From: Gallaecimonas pentaromativorans
GTDB taxonomy: Bacteria > Pseudomonadota > Gammaproteobacteria > Enterobacterales > Gallaecimonadaceae
Assembly (NCBI RefSeq): GCF_003751625.1
Contig: NZ_RJUL01000004.1
Location: 186,001-250,000 of the forward strand
Length of the DNA: 64,000 nucleotides
Reading direction: 5' to 3'
The notes beneath the pieces are model-generated. The model was not told the DNA's origin and did not search any database. It was given only the letters and a program-made list of their open reading frames with translations. The translations under genes were made by a program, and so were the position numbers. Below, in pieces: positions 7,972 through 16,236 of this stretch; the stretch's first letter is position 1, and each line of letters begins with the position of its first letter.

Positions 7972-10002
7972 TCATTTTTTAGCTAAGTCATCGACTTTGA
8001 CGTAGTCGAGAGTGATGCGGGCGGCTTCAGCCAGATCCACATCGGGAAGCTCGAAGTCCTTGGGCACGTCGTCCAGGGTCTTGTAAGTCGGCTTGCCTTC
8101 AAAGGTGGCCCAGGAGTTGATGCGCTCCAGGCGTTTGGCTTCGTCGTCCTTACGTTCCTTTTCCCGGTCGGCTTTATTCAAAGACACCGTCTTGTCCGCT
8201 TTGTGGGCGTTATATTCCTTAATGTCATCAAGGATATAAGCGTAGCGGGGATCTTTGGCCATGCGCGCGTCGTGCAGTTTTTGCAGCTCGGCGGTGTGGC
8301 TGACCATGGCCAGCGGCTGGTAATCGGCCGGGGGGATCTGATCCCAGGGCAGTGAGTTGTCGTTGGTGCTCTCGCCTACTTTATCCGGGTCGATTTCCGG
8401 GGGCAGCAGGACATCCGGCTCCACCCCTTTGTGCTGGGTGCTGCCGCCATTGATGCGGTAGAACTTGGCAATAGTGTACTGGATAAAGCCCAGCTTGTTG
8501 TCAAACATGTCGTACAGGCGGCCAAGGCCACGATGCTGCTGCACTGTGCCTTTACCGTAGGAGTTCTGGCCGATGATAAGGGCGCGGCCGTAGTCTTGCA
8601 GCGCCGCCGAGAAAATCTCCGACGCAGAGGCGCTGTAACGGTCAATCAGCACCGTCAGCGGGCCGCTGTAGGCCACTTCGCCGTCGGAATCGCCTTCCAC
8701 ATCCACCCGGCCATTGGCGCTACGCACCTGCACCACCGGGCCTTCGTCGATAAAGAGGCCGGTCAGGGCCGAGGCTTCGGTCAACGCGCCGCCGCCGTTA
8801 CCGCGAAGGTCCATGATAATGGTGCCAACCTTGTCTTTCTTCAGTTTGGCGATTTCTTTTTTCACGTCGGCAGACAGGCCCACATAGAAGCTCGGCACGT
8901 TAATCACGCCCACCTTCTGGCCTTTGTATTCGCCGTAGGGAATGGTGTAAACCTCGCCCTTGGCGGCGCGGTCTTCCAGGCGCACCTTGTCACGCTCAAT
9001 GACAACGGTCTTGGGCTTGGCTGAGACCGAGCCACCAGGCAGCACTTCCAGGCGCACCTTGGAGCCTTTTTTGCCCTTGATAAGCTCGACCACGTCGTCA
9101 AGGCGCATGCCGACCACGTCGGTCATCTCGCCCTTGCTGCCCTGCCCTACGGCAATGATTTTGTCCTCGGGCTTAAGCTCGCCGGATTTATCGGCCGGGC
9201 CACCTTTAACCAAAGAGGCGATCACGGTGTAGTCGTCGATGGACTGCAATACCGCGCCAATGCCTTCCAGTTGCAGGTTCATCTCCACGTCAAAACGCTC
9301 GGCGCTACGGGGAGACATATAGCTGGTGTGGGGCTCTACCTGGTTGGCAAAGGCATTCATGGCCAACTGGTAGACATCCTCGCTCTGGGACTGGCTAAGA
9401 CGCTTGATGGCGTTATTGTAACGCTTGGTCAGGGTGTCTTTGATTTCGTCCCATTTTTTGCCGGTCAGGCTCAAGTTGAGCTCGTCGTATTTGACGCGCT
9501 CGCGCCAAATTTCGTTAAGCTCGGCCTCGTCCTTGGGCCAGGGGGCTTCGGTACGGTCGTAGACATATTTGTCTTCGGTATCAAAGCCCATGGGGTTATC
9601 CAGCAGCGACAAGGCATAGGCAAAGCGCTGGTAGCGGCGCTTCATGCCAAGGTCGTAGATGGCGTAGGCCCAGCTGTTGTCACCGTCGATAAGGTCGTTA
9701 TCGATTTGGGTGGCGTACCGCTTTTTAAAACCGTCGATGTCACTTTGCAAAAAGATGCTGCGGTTGTAGTCGAGATCTTTTAGGTAGCGGTCGAGGATCT
9801 CGCCGGACAGTTTGTCGTCCAGCGAGAAATGCTTGTAGTGGGAGCGGCGCAGCAAAGTGGTGATCCGCTTGGTCTCTGTCGCGTGCTGTGCTTCTGGTGC
9901 CAACTTGGGCAGCGCATCTTCACCGAGGGTGGGTGCCACCGCATAGCTGAACGTGGACACCATGGCCGCGGTCAACGCGGCCAGTCGAATCACCTTTACC
10001 AT
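7972..10002 (-). CDS. prc: Periplasmic tail-specific (C-terminal processing) protease Prc
   Basis: PDZ-containing serine protease of the periplasm that trims or degrades proteins with exposed apolar C-termini; in E. coli it processes FtsI and degrades MepS. 676 residues (E. coli 682). Signal peptide at about 1-22 (VIRLAALTAAMVSTFSYA), an N-terminal helical domain, a PDZ domain around 230-330 (LEGIGAVLQSIDDYTVIASL) and the S41 catalytic region with the Ser in DRYSASASEIFSAAL and the Lys in GQNSYGKGTVQ. It follows proQ by 3 bp, the same order as in E. coli, so the two are probably co-transcribed. A MepS-like NlpC/P60 lipoprotein is encoded at 57,503. Confidence 0.97.
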   Translation of the reverse strand: MVKVIRLAALTAAMVSTFSYAVAPTLGEDALPKLAPEAQHATETKRITTLLRRSHYKHFSLDDKLSGEILDRYLKDLDYNRSIFLQSDIDGFKKRYATQIDNDLIDGDNSWAYAIYDLGMKRRYQRFAYALSLLDNPMGFDTEDKYVYDRTEAPWPKDEAELNEIWRERVKYDELNLSLTGKKWDEIKDTLTKRYNNAIKRLSQSQSEDVYQLAMNAFANQVEPHTSYMSPRSAERFDVEMNLQLEGIGAVLQSIDDYTVIASLVKGGPADKSGELKPEDKIIAVGQGSKGEMTDVVGMRLDDVVELIKGKKGSKVRLEVLPGGSVSAKPKTVVIERDKVRLEDRAAKGEVYTIPYGEYKGQKVGVINVPSFYVGLSADVKKEIAKLKKDKVGTIIMDLRGNGGGALTEASALTGLFIDEGPVVQVRSANGRVDVEGDSDGEVAYSGPLTVLIDRYSASASEIFSAALQDYGRALIIGQNSYGKGTVQQHRGLGRLYDMFDNKLGFIQYTIAKFYRINGGSTQHKGVEPDVLLPPEIDPDKVGESTNDNSLPWDQIPPADYQPLAMVSHTAELQKLHDARMAKDPRYAYILDDIKEYNAHKADKTVSLNKADREKERKDDEAKRLERINSWATFEGKPTYKTLDDVPKDFELPDVDLAEAARITLDYVKVDDLAKK

Positions 10003-10005
10003 CCG

Positions 10006-10617
10006 TTACTCTCCCTTGGCGGCGATCAAGTGCTCGCCCTTTACATGCATTACCATGCCGGTAACCAGCTGAACCTGCACAGAATCCTTATCAACGGCTA
10101 CCACAGTACCAGGCAGAGGGCGCTGGCCCCCAACCACCCGCACATCGTCACCCACTTTCAGGGCGTTGATGTCCAGGCGCGGTGCCTGGCGGGGTTTGGG
10201 CTTGGCGCTAGCAGCCGGTTTACGCGGCGCCTTTTTATCATTGGGTTTGCGCTGGGGCTTTTTGTCCGGATCGACACCGGCCTTACGCATGGACTCATGC
10301 AGGCTGGTTTGGGCGTGCTCGGCTTCGCTGTCGGTAACGGCGATGCTATCGGCGCCGTCCAGATCCACCCGCGCTACACCGGCTTTGACGCTACGCAGGT
10401 AGCGCCAGGCGTTGGTGTAGTGGCGCAGCGCCATGCGCAGCTGGGTCTTGGAGACCCGCTCGTCGCTATCTAGGCGCTCGGCCAAGTCTTGAAAAATACC
10501 GATTTTCAGCGGTTTGGCTTCGCCCTTGAGGGTAAAGCATTGCGGGAACGTCTCAGCCAGAAAGGCAAGTACTGCCTTGGTATCGGGGAGTTTTGACGAA
10601 CTTTCAGTTTGTTCCAT
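10006..10617 (-). CDS. proQ: RNA chaperone ProQ
   Basis: FinO-domain RNA-binding protein controlling mRNA and sRNA stability. From the ATG at 10617 it is 203 residues: a FinO domain at about 8-115 (VLAFLAETFPQCFTLKGEAK, MALRHYTNAWRYLRSV), a basic Pro/Lys/Arg-rich linker (KPQRKPNDKKAPRKPAA) and a C-terminal Tudor-like domain (VGDDVRVVGGQRPLPGTVV). This start was preferred to a GTG/TTG 7 codons earlier because AAGGA lies 6-7 nt upstream of it. Followed 3 bp later by prc. Confidence 0.95.
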   Translation of the reverse strand: MEQTESSSKLPDTKAVLAFLAETFPQCFTLKGEAKPLKIGIFQDLAERLDSDERVSKTQLRMALRHYTNAWRYLRSVKAGVARVDLDGADSIAVTDSEAEHAQTSLHESMRKAGVDPDKKPQRKPNDKKAPRKPAASAKPKPRQAPRLDINALKVGDDVRVVGGQRPLPGTVVAVDKDSVQVQLVTGMVMHVKGEHLIAAKGE

Positions 10618-10687
10618 GAGTATTCCTTTGCCAGACACGCAGGGCCTTAAAACCTGCGCAGCGGCTTATTCTAAAAGGTCAGGCAGC

Positions 10688-11161
10688 TTATTTACCAGTG
10701 TTGCTGAGGGCATCGCCCAGCGCCTTGACGAATGCATTAAGCCCGGCTTCGTCATCGGCATCAAAGCGACTGAATGAAGGGGAATCTATATCCAGCACGC
10801 CGATAATGGCGCCGTTGACCACCAGGGGCACGACTATCTCGGCGTTGGAAGCGCCATCACAGGCGATATGACCAGGGAAGGCGTGAACATCGTCCACTCG
10901 CTGGGTGGCCTTTTGGGCGACGGCGGTTCCGCACACCCCTTTACCCACCTCGATACGCACACAGGCAGCCTTACCCTGGAACGGCCCCAGCACCAGGGTA
11001 TCGCCCTGGAGCAGGTAGAAGCCAACCCAGTTAAGGTCATCAAGGTGTTCATTCAGCAAGGCGCTGATGTTGGCCAGGTTAGCGATAAGATCCGGTTCAC
11101 CGTCGATAAGACCCAATGCCATCTGGGTTATTTCGGTATAAAAAGCGGCTTTATTGCTCAT
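10688..11161 (-). CDS. msrC: Free methionine-(R)-sulfoxide reductase (GAF domain)
   Basis: Reduces free L-methionine-(R)-sulfoxide using thioredoxin; cytoplasmic oxidative-damage repair. 157 residues, a single GAF domain as usual. The three family cysteines are present at 67, 77 and 101 (AACVRIEVGKGVCG, GHIACDGASNAEIV), the last being the expected catalytic one. It sits upstream of proQ on the same strand, as in E. coli. Unlike E. coli, the divergent letA gene is not adjacent but about 7 kb away, beyond the yebG and prp genes. Confidence 0.94.
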   Translation of the reverse strand: MSNKAAFYTEITQMALGLIDGEPDLIANLANISALLNEHLDDLNWVGFYLLQGDTLVLGPFQGKAACVRIEVGKGVCGTAVAQKATQRVDDVHAFPGHIACDGASNAEIVVPLVVNGAIIGVLDIDSPSFSRFDADDEAGLNAFVKALGDALSNTGK

Positions 11162-11222
11162 AGATTTTTGGTTTTGCCCTTAGGGCCTTAAATTCGAACT
11201 GTCGGTATAACGTAGGAAGCTT

Positions 11223-11257
11223 GGCCCTGTCCAGTTAAGGATGCGCCAGACAGGGCC
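11223..11257. other. Strong stem-loop between the SIMPL gene and msrC
   Basis: 9-bp perfect inverted repeat GGCCCTGTC / GACAGGGCC around a 17-nt loop. It has no T-run on either strand, so it is not a standard intrinsic terminator. It may be an mRNA-stabilising or weak terminating structure at the end of the yebG-SIMPL transcript. Confidence 0.55.
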
Positions 11258-11283
11258 TAAGGCGCTATTTTAGAGCCGGGCGG

Positions 11284-11943
11284 TCAGTCTTTAATCGCAA
11301 ATCGGGCTGACACGCTGGCGCTGACATCAATGGTGCCTGGGGTTTGCATCGGGCCCGATTCCATCGCGGCGGCGCGCATGTACACCACCGGCGCCCGGCC
11401 ACCGCCCTGCTCGTCCACACTCACCATCTTACCCAGGCTGGTGCCACCGGCATTGGCCAGCAGCGCCGCTTTACTCTTGGCATCCACTACCGCTTGGGCC
11501 AGCAGTTCACGATAGAGCTTGTCTTGCCCAGAATAAGCCAGCTGCACCTGGCCGATACCGTCGCTGTGGGCGTCCACCGCCACTTTCAGCGCCTTGGGGT
11601 AAAGGTCAAAGTCGTGCACCGTTACCCGGTAGCTTTGCTGAGCGCGAAGGCCGGCGGCTTTGCCGTCTACATAGCGCGGGGACACGTCAAAGCGGGTGCC
11701 CTGAATGTCTTTGTCGGCTACGCCGATCTTTTTAATGGCGGCCAAAAACGGCTTGGCTTTGGCTTCGATGTCTTTTAGTAGCTCATCAGACTGCTCGCCT
11801 TCGCTGCTAAAGGACACGGTAAAGCTGACTTCATCCGGCGCCACGGCGCGGCTCGCCTCGCCCTGCACCGCTACGTAACGGTCCATGGCCATGGTCAGTG
11901 GGCTGGCTGCCGCCAGCACCATGGCCAACGCTGCTACTTTCAT
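11284..11943 (-). CDS. SIMPL (DUF541) domain protein, exported
   Basis: 219 residues: signal peptide at about 1-19 (VAALAMVLAAASPLTMA), then a SIMPL domain (RYVAVQGEASRAVAPDEVSF near the start, LAQAVVDAKSKAALLANAGG in the middle). SIMPL proteins are periplasmic or outer-membrane-associated; the E. coli member YggE affects oxidative-stress tolerance and the biochemical role is unclear. Its ATG overlaps the TGA of yebG (ATGA), indicating translational coupling, so it should share the LexA control of yebG. That pairing is unusual. Confidence 0.88.
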   Translation of the reverse strand: MKVAALAMVLAAASPLTMAMDRYVAVQGEASRAVAPDEVSFTVSFSSEGEQSDELLKDIEAKAKPFLAAIKKIGVADKDIQGTRFDVSPRYVDGKAAGLRAQQSYRVTVHDFDLYPKALKVAVDAHSDGIGQVQLAYSGQDKLYRELLAQAVVDAKSKAALLANAGGTSLGKMVSVDEQGGGRAPVVYMRAAAMESGPMQTPGTIDVSASVSARFAIKD

Positions 11944-12200
11944 GGGCTCTCCTTTTTCGGTTTGGTTGCTGCCGGCTTGCCTTTAAGGGCCGCCAGCAGC
12001 GCATCCTTTTCGGTAGCAAGGAACAACCCCAGTTGCTCCCGGTGCTCTTCACTCAAGGTCACGGGGCCTTTTTCCAGCAGGTCGGCCAACAGATCGGCGC
12101 TGTCGAGCAGCTTGTCATAGGCATCTGCTTCCTGTTTGCTGGTAAAGGTCATCTTCTCTATCCCCTTGCGTACTACGACGTATTGAATAACGACGGCCAT
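11940..12200 (-). CDS. yebG: SOS-inducible protein YebG
   Basis: 86 residues, a small cytoplasmic DNA-damage-inducible protein of unknown biochemical function. It matches the E. coli family closely: MAVVIQYVVVRKG, EKMTFTSKQEADAYDKLLD, SADLLADLL, ending in a basic tail. A near-consensus LexA operator lies 15 bp upstream of the ATG. The stop overlaps the start of the SIMPL gene by 4 bp. Confidence 0.93.
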   Translation of the reverse strand: MAVVIQYVVVRKGIEKMTFTSKQEADAYDKLLDSADLLADLLEKGPVTLSEEHREQLGLFLATEKDALLAALKGKPAATKPKKESP

Positions 12201-12214
12201 AACGACTCCTGATT

Positions 12215-12234
12215 TACTGTATGAATGAACAGTA
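12215..12234. promoter_or_regulatory. LexA (SOS) box upstream of yebG
   Basis: TACTGTATGAATGAACAGTA: CTGT, 8 bp, ACAG with the flanking TA on both sides, matching the enterobacterial LexA consensus in all conserved positions. It lies where the yebG promoter should be. This is direct sequence evidence that yebG, and the coupled SIMPL gene, belong to the SOS regulon. Confidence 0.9.
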
Positions 12235-12331
12235 AATCATTTCCTCGGTCAGGTCACGCCGAAATTCAGAGGACAGGGGCAGTATTGCAAAGCTTTATGA
12301 GAGGCTGATGAACGCCCCGCTTTACGCCGGG

Positions 12332-13507
12332 TTAAAAGCATTCCTCGGGCACCCTCACCCAGCCTTCCATGATGATGCGGGCGCTACGGCTCATGGACAC
12401 GTCTTGTACCTGCCAGTTGCCACTGGCGTCTTGCCCTGCCTTGGCGCCCACCAGCAAGGTGCCAGAGGGGTGGCCAAAGCGAAGGCGATTAGCGGCGCCG
12501 CCGGCCGCTTCGCTCACCAAGGTGCCGGGAATAGCCGCCGCGGTGGCTATGGCGACAGCAGCAGTGCCCATCATGGCGTGGTGCAGCTGGCCCATGGACA
12601 TGGCCCTGACACAAAGGGCAATGCTGTCGCCGGCCACGGTTTTACCGCTCGACGCGTTATAGCTAGTGGGAGGCGCCACAAAGGCGACTTTCGGGGTGTG
12701 CTGGCGCGTGGCCGCTTCTTGTGGAGTTTTGATAAGCCCCATCTTGAGGGCCCCGGCGGTGCGTAGCGCTTCTAGGCGGGCCAAAGCGGCTTTATCGCCA
12801 TTGATATCCCCTTGCAGCTCGGTGCCCCGGTAGCCGAGGTCACCGGCGCGCACAAAGATGGTGGGAATGCCGGCGTTAATCAGGGTGGCGTCAAGGCTGC
12901 CAAGGCCGGGTACCTCCAGTTTGTCAACAAGGTTTGCGGTGGGAAACAGCGCCCCTTCATCGTCAGCCGGGTCAACAAAGGTCAGCGGCAGCTCTGCGGC
13001 CGGGAAGGTGACACCGTCTAGCTCAAAATCGCCGGTCTCCTGGACTTGGCCCCCGCTGATGGGTACCCGGGCGATGATGGTTTTGCCGATGTTTTGCTGC
13101 CAGATATGAATGTCGGCATGGCCGTTTTGTGGCAGTAAGGCGCTGTCCACCAAACCGCTGTGAATGGCAAAGGCGCCCACCGCTGCCGAGAGGTTGCCGC
13201 AGTTACCGCTCCAATCCACAAAGGGCTTGTCGATAGCCACCTGGCCAAAGAGGTAATCCACATGGTGGCCCGGCCTTTGGCTTTTACTGAGGATAACCGC
13301 CTTAGAGGTGCTGGAGCTGGCGTTACCCAGGCCATCAATCTGTTTGCCGTAAGGGTCAGGGCTACCCAGCACCCGCAGCAGCAGCTTGTCTCGGGCCGGG
13401 CCCGGCTCACGGGCGGCAGGGGGCAAGTCGTTTAAGCGAAAAAACACCCCCTTGGAGGTGCCGCCGCGCATGTAGGTAGCCAGAATTTTGATTTGCGGTT
13501 TACTCAT
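12332..13507 (-). CDS. prpF: 2-methylaconitate cis-trans isomerase PrpF
   Basis: Isomerises the trans-2-methylaconitate made by AcnD to the cis form so that aconitase can hydrate it; an obligatory partner of AcnD in the methylcitrate cycle. 391 residues from the ATG at 13507 (MSKPQIKILATYMRGGTSKG); the upstream in-frame codon was rejected because GGAGTGATG precedes the chosen start. Family features: RGGTSKGVFF, DGLGNASSSTSKAVI, DWSGNCGNLSAAVG (active-site Cys) and AMSMGQLHHAMMGT. Last gene of the prp cluster, separated from acnD by a terminator that probably lowers its expression. Confidence 0.96.
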   Translation of the reverse strand: MSKPQIKILATYMRGGTSKGVFFRLNDLPPAAREPGPARDKLLLRVLGSPDPYGKQIDGLGNASSSTSKAVILSKSQRPGHHVDYLFGQVAIDKPFVDWSGNCGNLSAAVGAFAIHSGLVDSALLPQNGHADIHIWQQNIGKTIIARVPISGGQVQETGDFELDGVTFPAAELPLTFVDPADDEGALFPTANLVDKLEVPGLGSLDATLINAGIPTIFVRAGDLGYRGTELQGDINGDKAALARLEALRTAGALKMGLIKTPQEAATRQHTPKVAFVAPPTSYNASSGKTVAGDSIALCVRAMSMGQLHHAMMGTAAVAIATAAAIPGTLVSEAAGGAANRLRFGHPSGTLLVGAKAGQDASGNWQVQDVSMSRSARIIMEGWVRVPEECF

Positions 13508-13542
13508 TACATCACTCCACACCGGCTGCCCGGCAAAAAGAG

Positions 13543-13582
13543 CCCCGTAAAAAAAGGAAAGCCGCCTTCCCTGGCGGCTTAA
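13543..13582 (-). terminator. Intrinsic terminator between acnD and prpF
   Basis: AAGCCGCC / GGCGGCTT with a 6-nt loop, then TCCTTTTTTT on the minus strand, just after the acnD stop. prpF therefore depends on read-through or its own promoter. Confidence 0.85.
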
Positions 13583-13590
13583 GGGGATGA

Positions 13591-16179
13591 TCAGTTATTG
13601 GCGTCCAAAAAATCCTGGGCAAAGCGCTGCAGCACCCCGCCCGCCTGGTAAATAGACTCCTCTTCGAGGGTATCGAGGCGGCAGGTTACCGGCGCTTCGA
13701 GGCGCTCGCCGTTTTGGCGGTGCACCACCAACGTCAGCTCGGCGCCGGGGGCAGGAATGCCTTTAACATCAAAAGTCTCGGTGCCATCGATGCCCAGGCT
13801 GTGGCGGTCGGTGCCGTCTGTAAATTGCAGCGGCAAGACCCCCATGCCAATCAGGTTAGTGCGGTGAATGCGCTCAAAGCCTTCGGCCACGATGGCCTCA
13901 ACCCCAGCCAACCGCACCCCTTTGGCTGCCCAGTCGCGGCTTGAGCCTTGGCCGTAATCGGCGCCAGCGATGATGCAAAGGGGTTGGCGCCGGGCCATGT
14001 AGGCCTCGATGGCCTCCCACATCCGCATCACCTGGCCTTCAGGTTCCAGGCGCGCCAGGGAACCTTGTTTTACGGTGCCGTCCACTACCGCCATCTCGTT
14101 GATGAGCTTGGGATTGGCAAAGGTGGCGCGCTGGGCGGTGAGGTGATCGCCTCGGTGGGTGGCGTAGGAGTTGAAGTCCTCTTCGGCCAAGCCCATTTTG
14201 GCCAGGTACTCGCCGGCGGCGCTGCTGGCCAGGATAGCGTTAGAGGGCGACAGGTGATCGGTGGTGATGTTATCCCCCAGCACCGCCAGCGGCCGCATGC
14301 CCTTGAGGCTGCGTTCACCGGCCAGGGCGCCTTCCCAGTAAGGCGGACGGCGAATATAGGTGCTTTGCGGCCGCCAGTCGTACAGTGGCTTGACACGTTG
14401 GCTGTAGTCCACCTTCACGTTAAACATGGGCTCGTACACGGCCTTAAATTGCTCTGGCTTTACACTTTGCTTGATGATGGCGTCTATTTCGCCGTCATCG
14501 GGCCAGATGTCCTTGAGGGTAATGTTTTGGCCCTCGGCGTCCACCCCTAAGGCGTCTTTTTCAATATCAAAGCGGATGGTACCGGCAATGGCGTAAGCCA
14601 CCACCAGCGGCGGCGAGGCCAAAAAGGCCTGCTTGGCATAGGGATGAATGCGGCCGTCAAAATTGCGGTTACCGGAGAGCACCGCCGTGGCGTAGAGGTC
14701 GCGCTCGACGATCTCCTGCTGGATAACCGGGTCCAGGGCGCCGCTCATGCCGTTACAGGTGGTGCAGGCAAAGCCCACTACCCCAAAACCGAGCTGCTCG
14801 AGATACCCCAGCAATCCTGCTTCTTTAAGATACAGCTCCACCGCTTTGGAGCCTGGCGCCAGGGAGGTTTTGACCCAGGGCTGGCGCACCAGGCCTTTTT
14901 GCACCGCATTGCGGGCCAAGAGGCTGGCGGCGATGACGTTGCGTGGATTGGAGGTGTTGGTGCAGCTGGTGATGGCGGCGATGATCACGGCGCCGTCGGG
15001 CATCAGCCCCGGCTGTTGTTGCCAGGCGCCGGCAATGCCCCGTTTAGTCAATTCGCTGACCGGCACTCGCTTGTGGGGGCTCGACGGCCCGGCGATATTG
15101 CGCACCACCGAGCTTAAATCAAAGTGCAGGGTGCGCTCATATTCGGCGCTCTGAAGGCCATCGGCCCAGAGCCCGGCAGTTTTGGCGTATTGCTCTACCA
15201 GTTGCACCTGGGCTTCTTCGCGGCCGGTCAGGCGCAGGTAATCGAGGGTCTGCTCGTCAATTTGGAACATGGCGGCGGTGGCGCCGTATTCCGGGGTCAT
15301 GTTGGCGATGGTGGCCCTGTCGCCCAGGGTCAGGCTGCGGGCGCCTTCGCCGAAGAACTCAAGATAGGCGCCTACCACCTTTTCGCTACGCAAAAACTCG
15401 GTGATGGCCAGCACGATGTCGGTGGCGGTAATGCCGGGCGCCGCCTTACCGGTCAGCTCAACGCCGACGATATCGGGCAGGCGCAGCCAGGAGGCGCGGC
15501 CCAGCATCACGCTTTCGGCTTCAAGGCCCCCTACCCCCACGGCTATTACTCCCAGAGCATCAACGTGGGGGGTGTGGCTGTCGGTGCCCACCAGGGTGTC
15601 GGGGAAGGCAACGCCGTCTTTAACCTGCACCACCGGCGACATTTTCTCGAGGTTGATTTGGTGCATGATGCCGTTGCCAGGGGGGATGACCTCGACGTTT
15701 TTAAAGGCAAGCTTGGTCCAGTTGATAAAGTGGAAGCGGTCTTCATTGCGCCTGTCTTCGATGGCGCGGTTCTTATCAAAAGCGTCTTTGTCAAAACCGG
15801 CGTGCTCGACGGCAAGGGAGTGGTCAACAATCAGCTGGGTAGGCACCACCGGGTTGACCTTGGCCGGGTCGCCGCCGCGCTCGGCAATGGCGTCGCGAAG
15901 GCCGGCAAGGTCTACCAGGGCGGTCTGGCCGAGAATGTCGTGGCACACCACCCGGGCCGGAAACCAGGGAAAATCCAGCTCCCGTTTGCCGTGGATGATT
16001 TGGCCCAGGTAATCGTTAAGGCGCGCCGGCTCTGCTCGGCGCACCAGGTTTTCGGCCAGCACACGGGCGGTATAGGAAAGGCGCGCATAGGCCCCCGGCA
16101 CCAGGGCGTCGACGGCGGCGCGGGTATCAAAGTAGTCAAGCGAGGTGCCCGGCAGGGCTTTTCGAAATTGGCTGTTCAT
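13591..16179 (-). CDS. acnD: Fe-S 2-methylcitrate dehydratase AcnD
   Basis: Aconitase-family [4Fe-4S] enzyme that dehydrates 2-methylcitrate to 2-methylaconitate. 862 residues from the ATG at 16179 (MNSQFRKALPGTSLDYFDTR), the length of AcnD rather than AcnA. Aconitase motifs: VGTDSHTPHVDALGV, cluster Cys in AAITSCTNTSNP and GFACTTCNGMSG, and swivel-domain QGSSRDWAAKG. Together with prpF it replaces the PrpD route used by E. coli. Preceded by prpC with a GC-rich hairpin (16212-16225) between. Confidence 0.96.
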   Translation of the reverse strand: MNSQFRKALPGTSLDYFDTRAAVDALVPGAYARLSYTARVLAENLVRRAEPARLNDYLGQIIHGKRELDFPWFPARVVCHDILGQTALVDLAGLRDAIAERGGDPAKVNPVVPTQLIVDHSLAVEHAGFDKDAFDKNRAIEDRRNEDRFHFINWTKLAFKNVEVIPPGNGIMHQINLEKMSPVVQVKDGVAFPDTLVGTDSHTPHVDALGVIAVGVGGLEAESVMLGRASWLRLPDIVGVELTGKAAPGITATDIVLAITEFLRSEKVVGAYLEFFGEGARSLTLGDRATIANMTPEYGATAAMFQIDEQTLDYLRLTGREEAQVQLVEQYAKTAGLWADGLQSAEYERTLHFDLSSVVRNIAGPSSPHKRVPVSELTKRGIAGAWQQQPGLMPDGAVIIAAITSCTNTSNPRNVIAASLLARNAVQKGLVRQPWVKTSLAPGSKAVELYLKEAGLLGYLEQLGFGVVGFACTTCNGMSGALDPVIQQEIVERDLYATAVLSGNRNFDGRIHPYAKQAFLASPPLVVAYAIAGTIRFDIEKDALGVDAEGQNITLKDIWPDDGEIDAIIKQSVKPEQFKAVYEPMFNVKVDYSQRVKPLYDWRPQSTYIRRPPYWEGALAGERSLKGMRPLAVLGDNITTDHLSPSNAILASSAAGEYLAKMGLAEEDFNSYATHRGDHLTAQRATFANPKLINEMAVVDGTVKQGSLARLEPEGQVMRMWEAIEAYMARRQPLCIIAGADYGQGSSRDWAAKGVRLAGVEAIVAEGFERIHRTNLIGMGVLPLQFTDGTDRHSLGIDGTETFDVKGIPAPGAELTLVVHRQNGERLEAPVTCRLDTLEEESIYQAGGVLQRFAQDFLDANN

Positions 16180-16211
16180 GCCTTCAACTCGTGTTGTCAC
16201 TAACGGCAAAG

Positions 16212-16225
16212 GGCCCCGAAGGGCC
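16212..16225 (-). terminator. Small stem-loop between prpC and acnD
   Basis: GGCCC, 4-nt loop, GGGCC, followed on the minus strand by CTTTG. Probably a weak attenuator or RNA-processing hairpin rather than a full terminator. Confidence 0.45.
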
Positions 16226-16236
16226 ACTTTTCTTTA

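Noticed and set aside
15124-16203. 359-codon plus-strand frame opposite acnD, and similar frames opposite pepN and plsX
   Set aside because: Shadows of well-supported enzymes on the other strand, without ribosome binding sites or recognisable domains.
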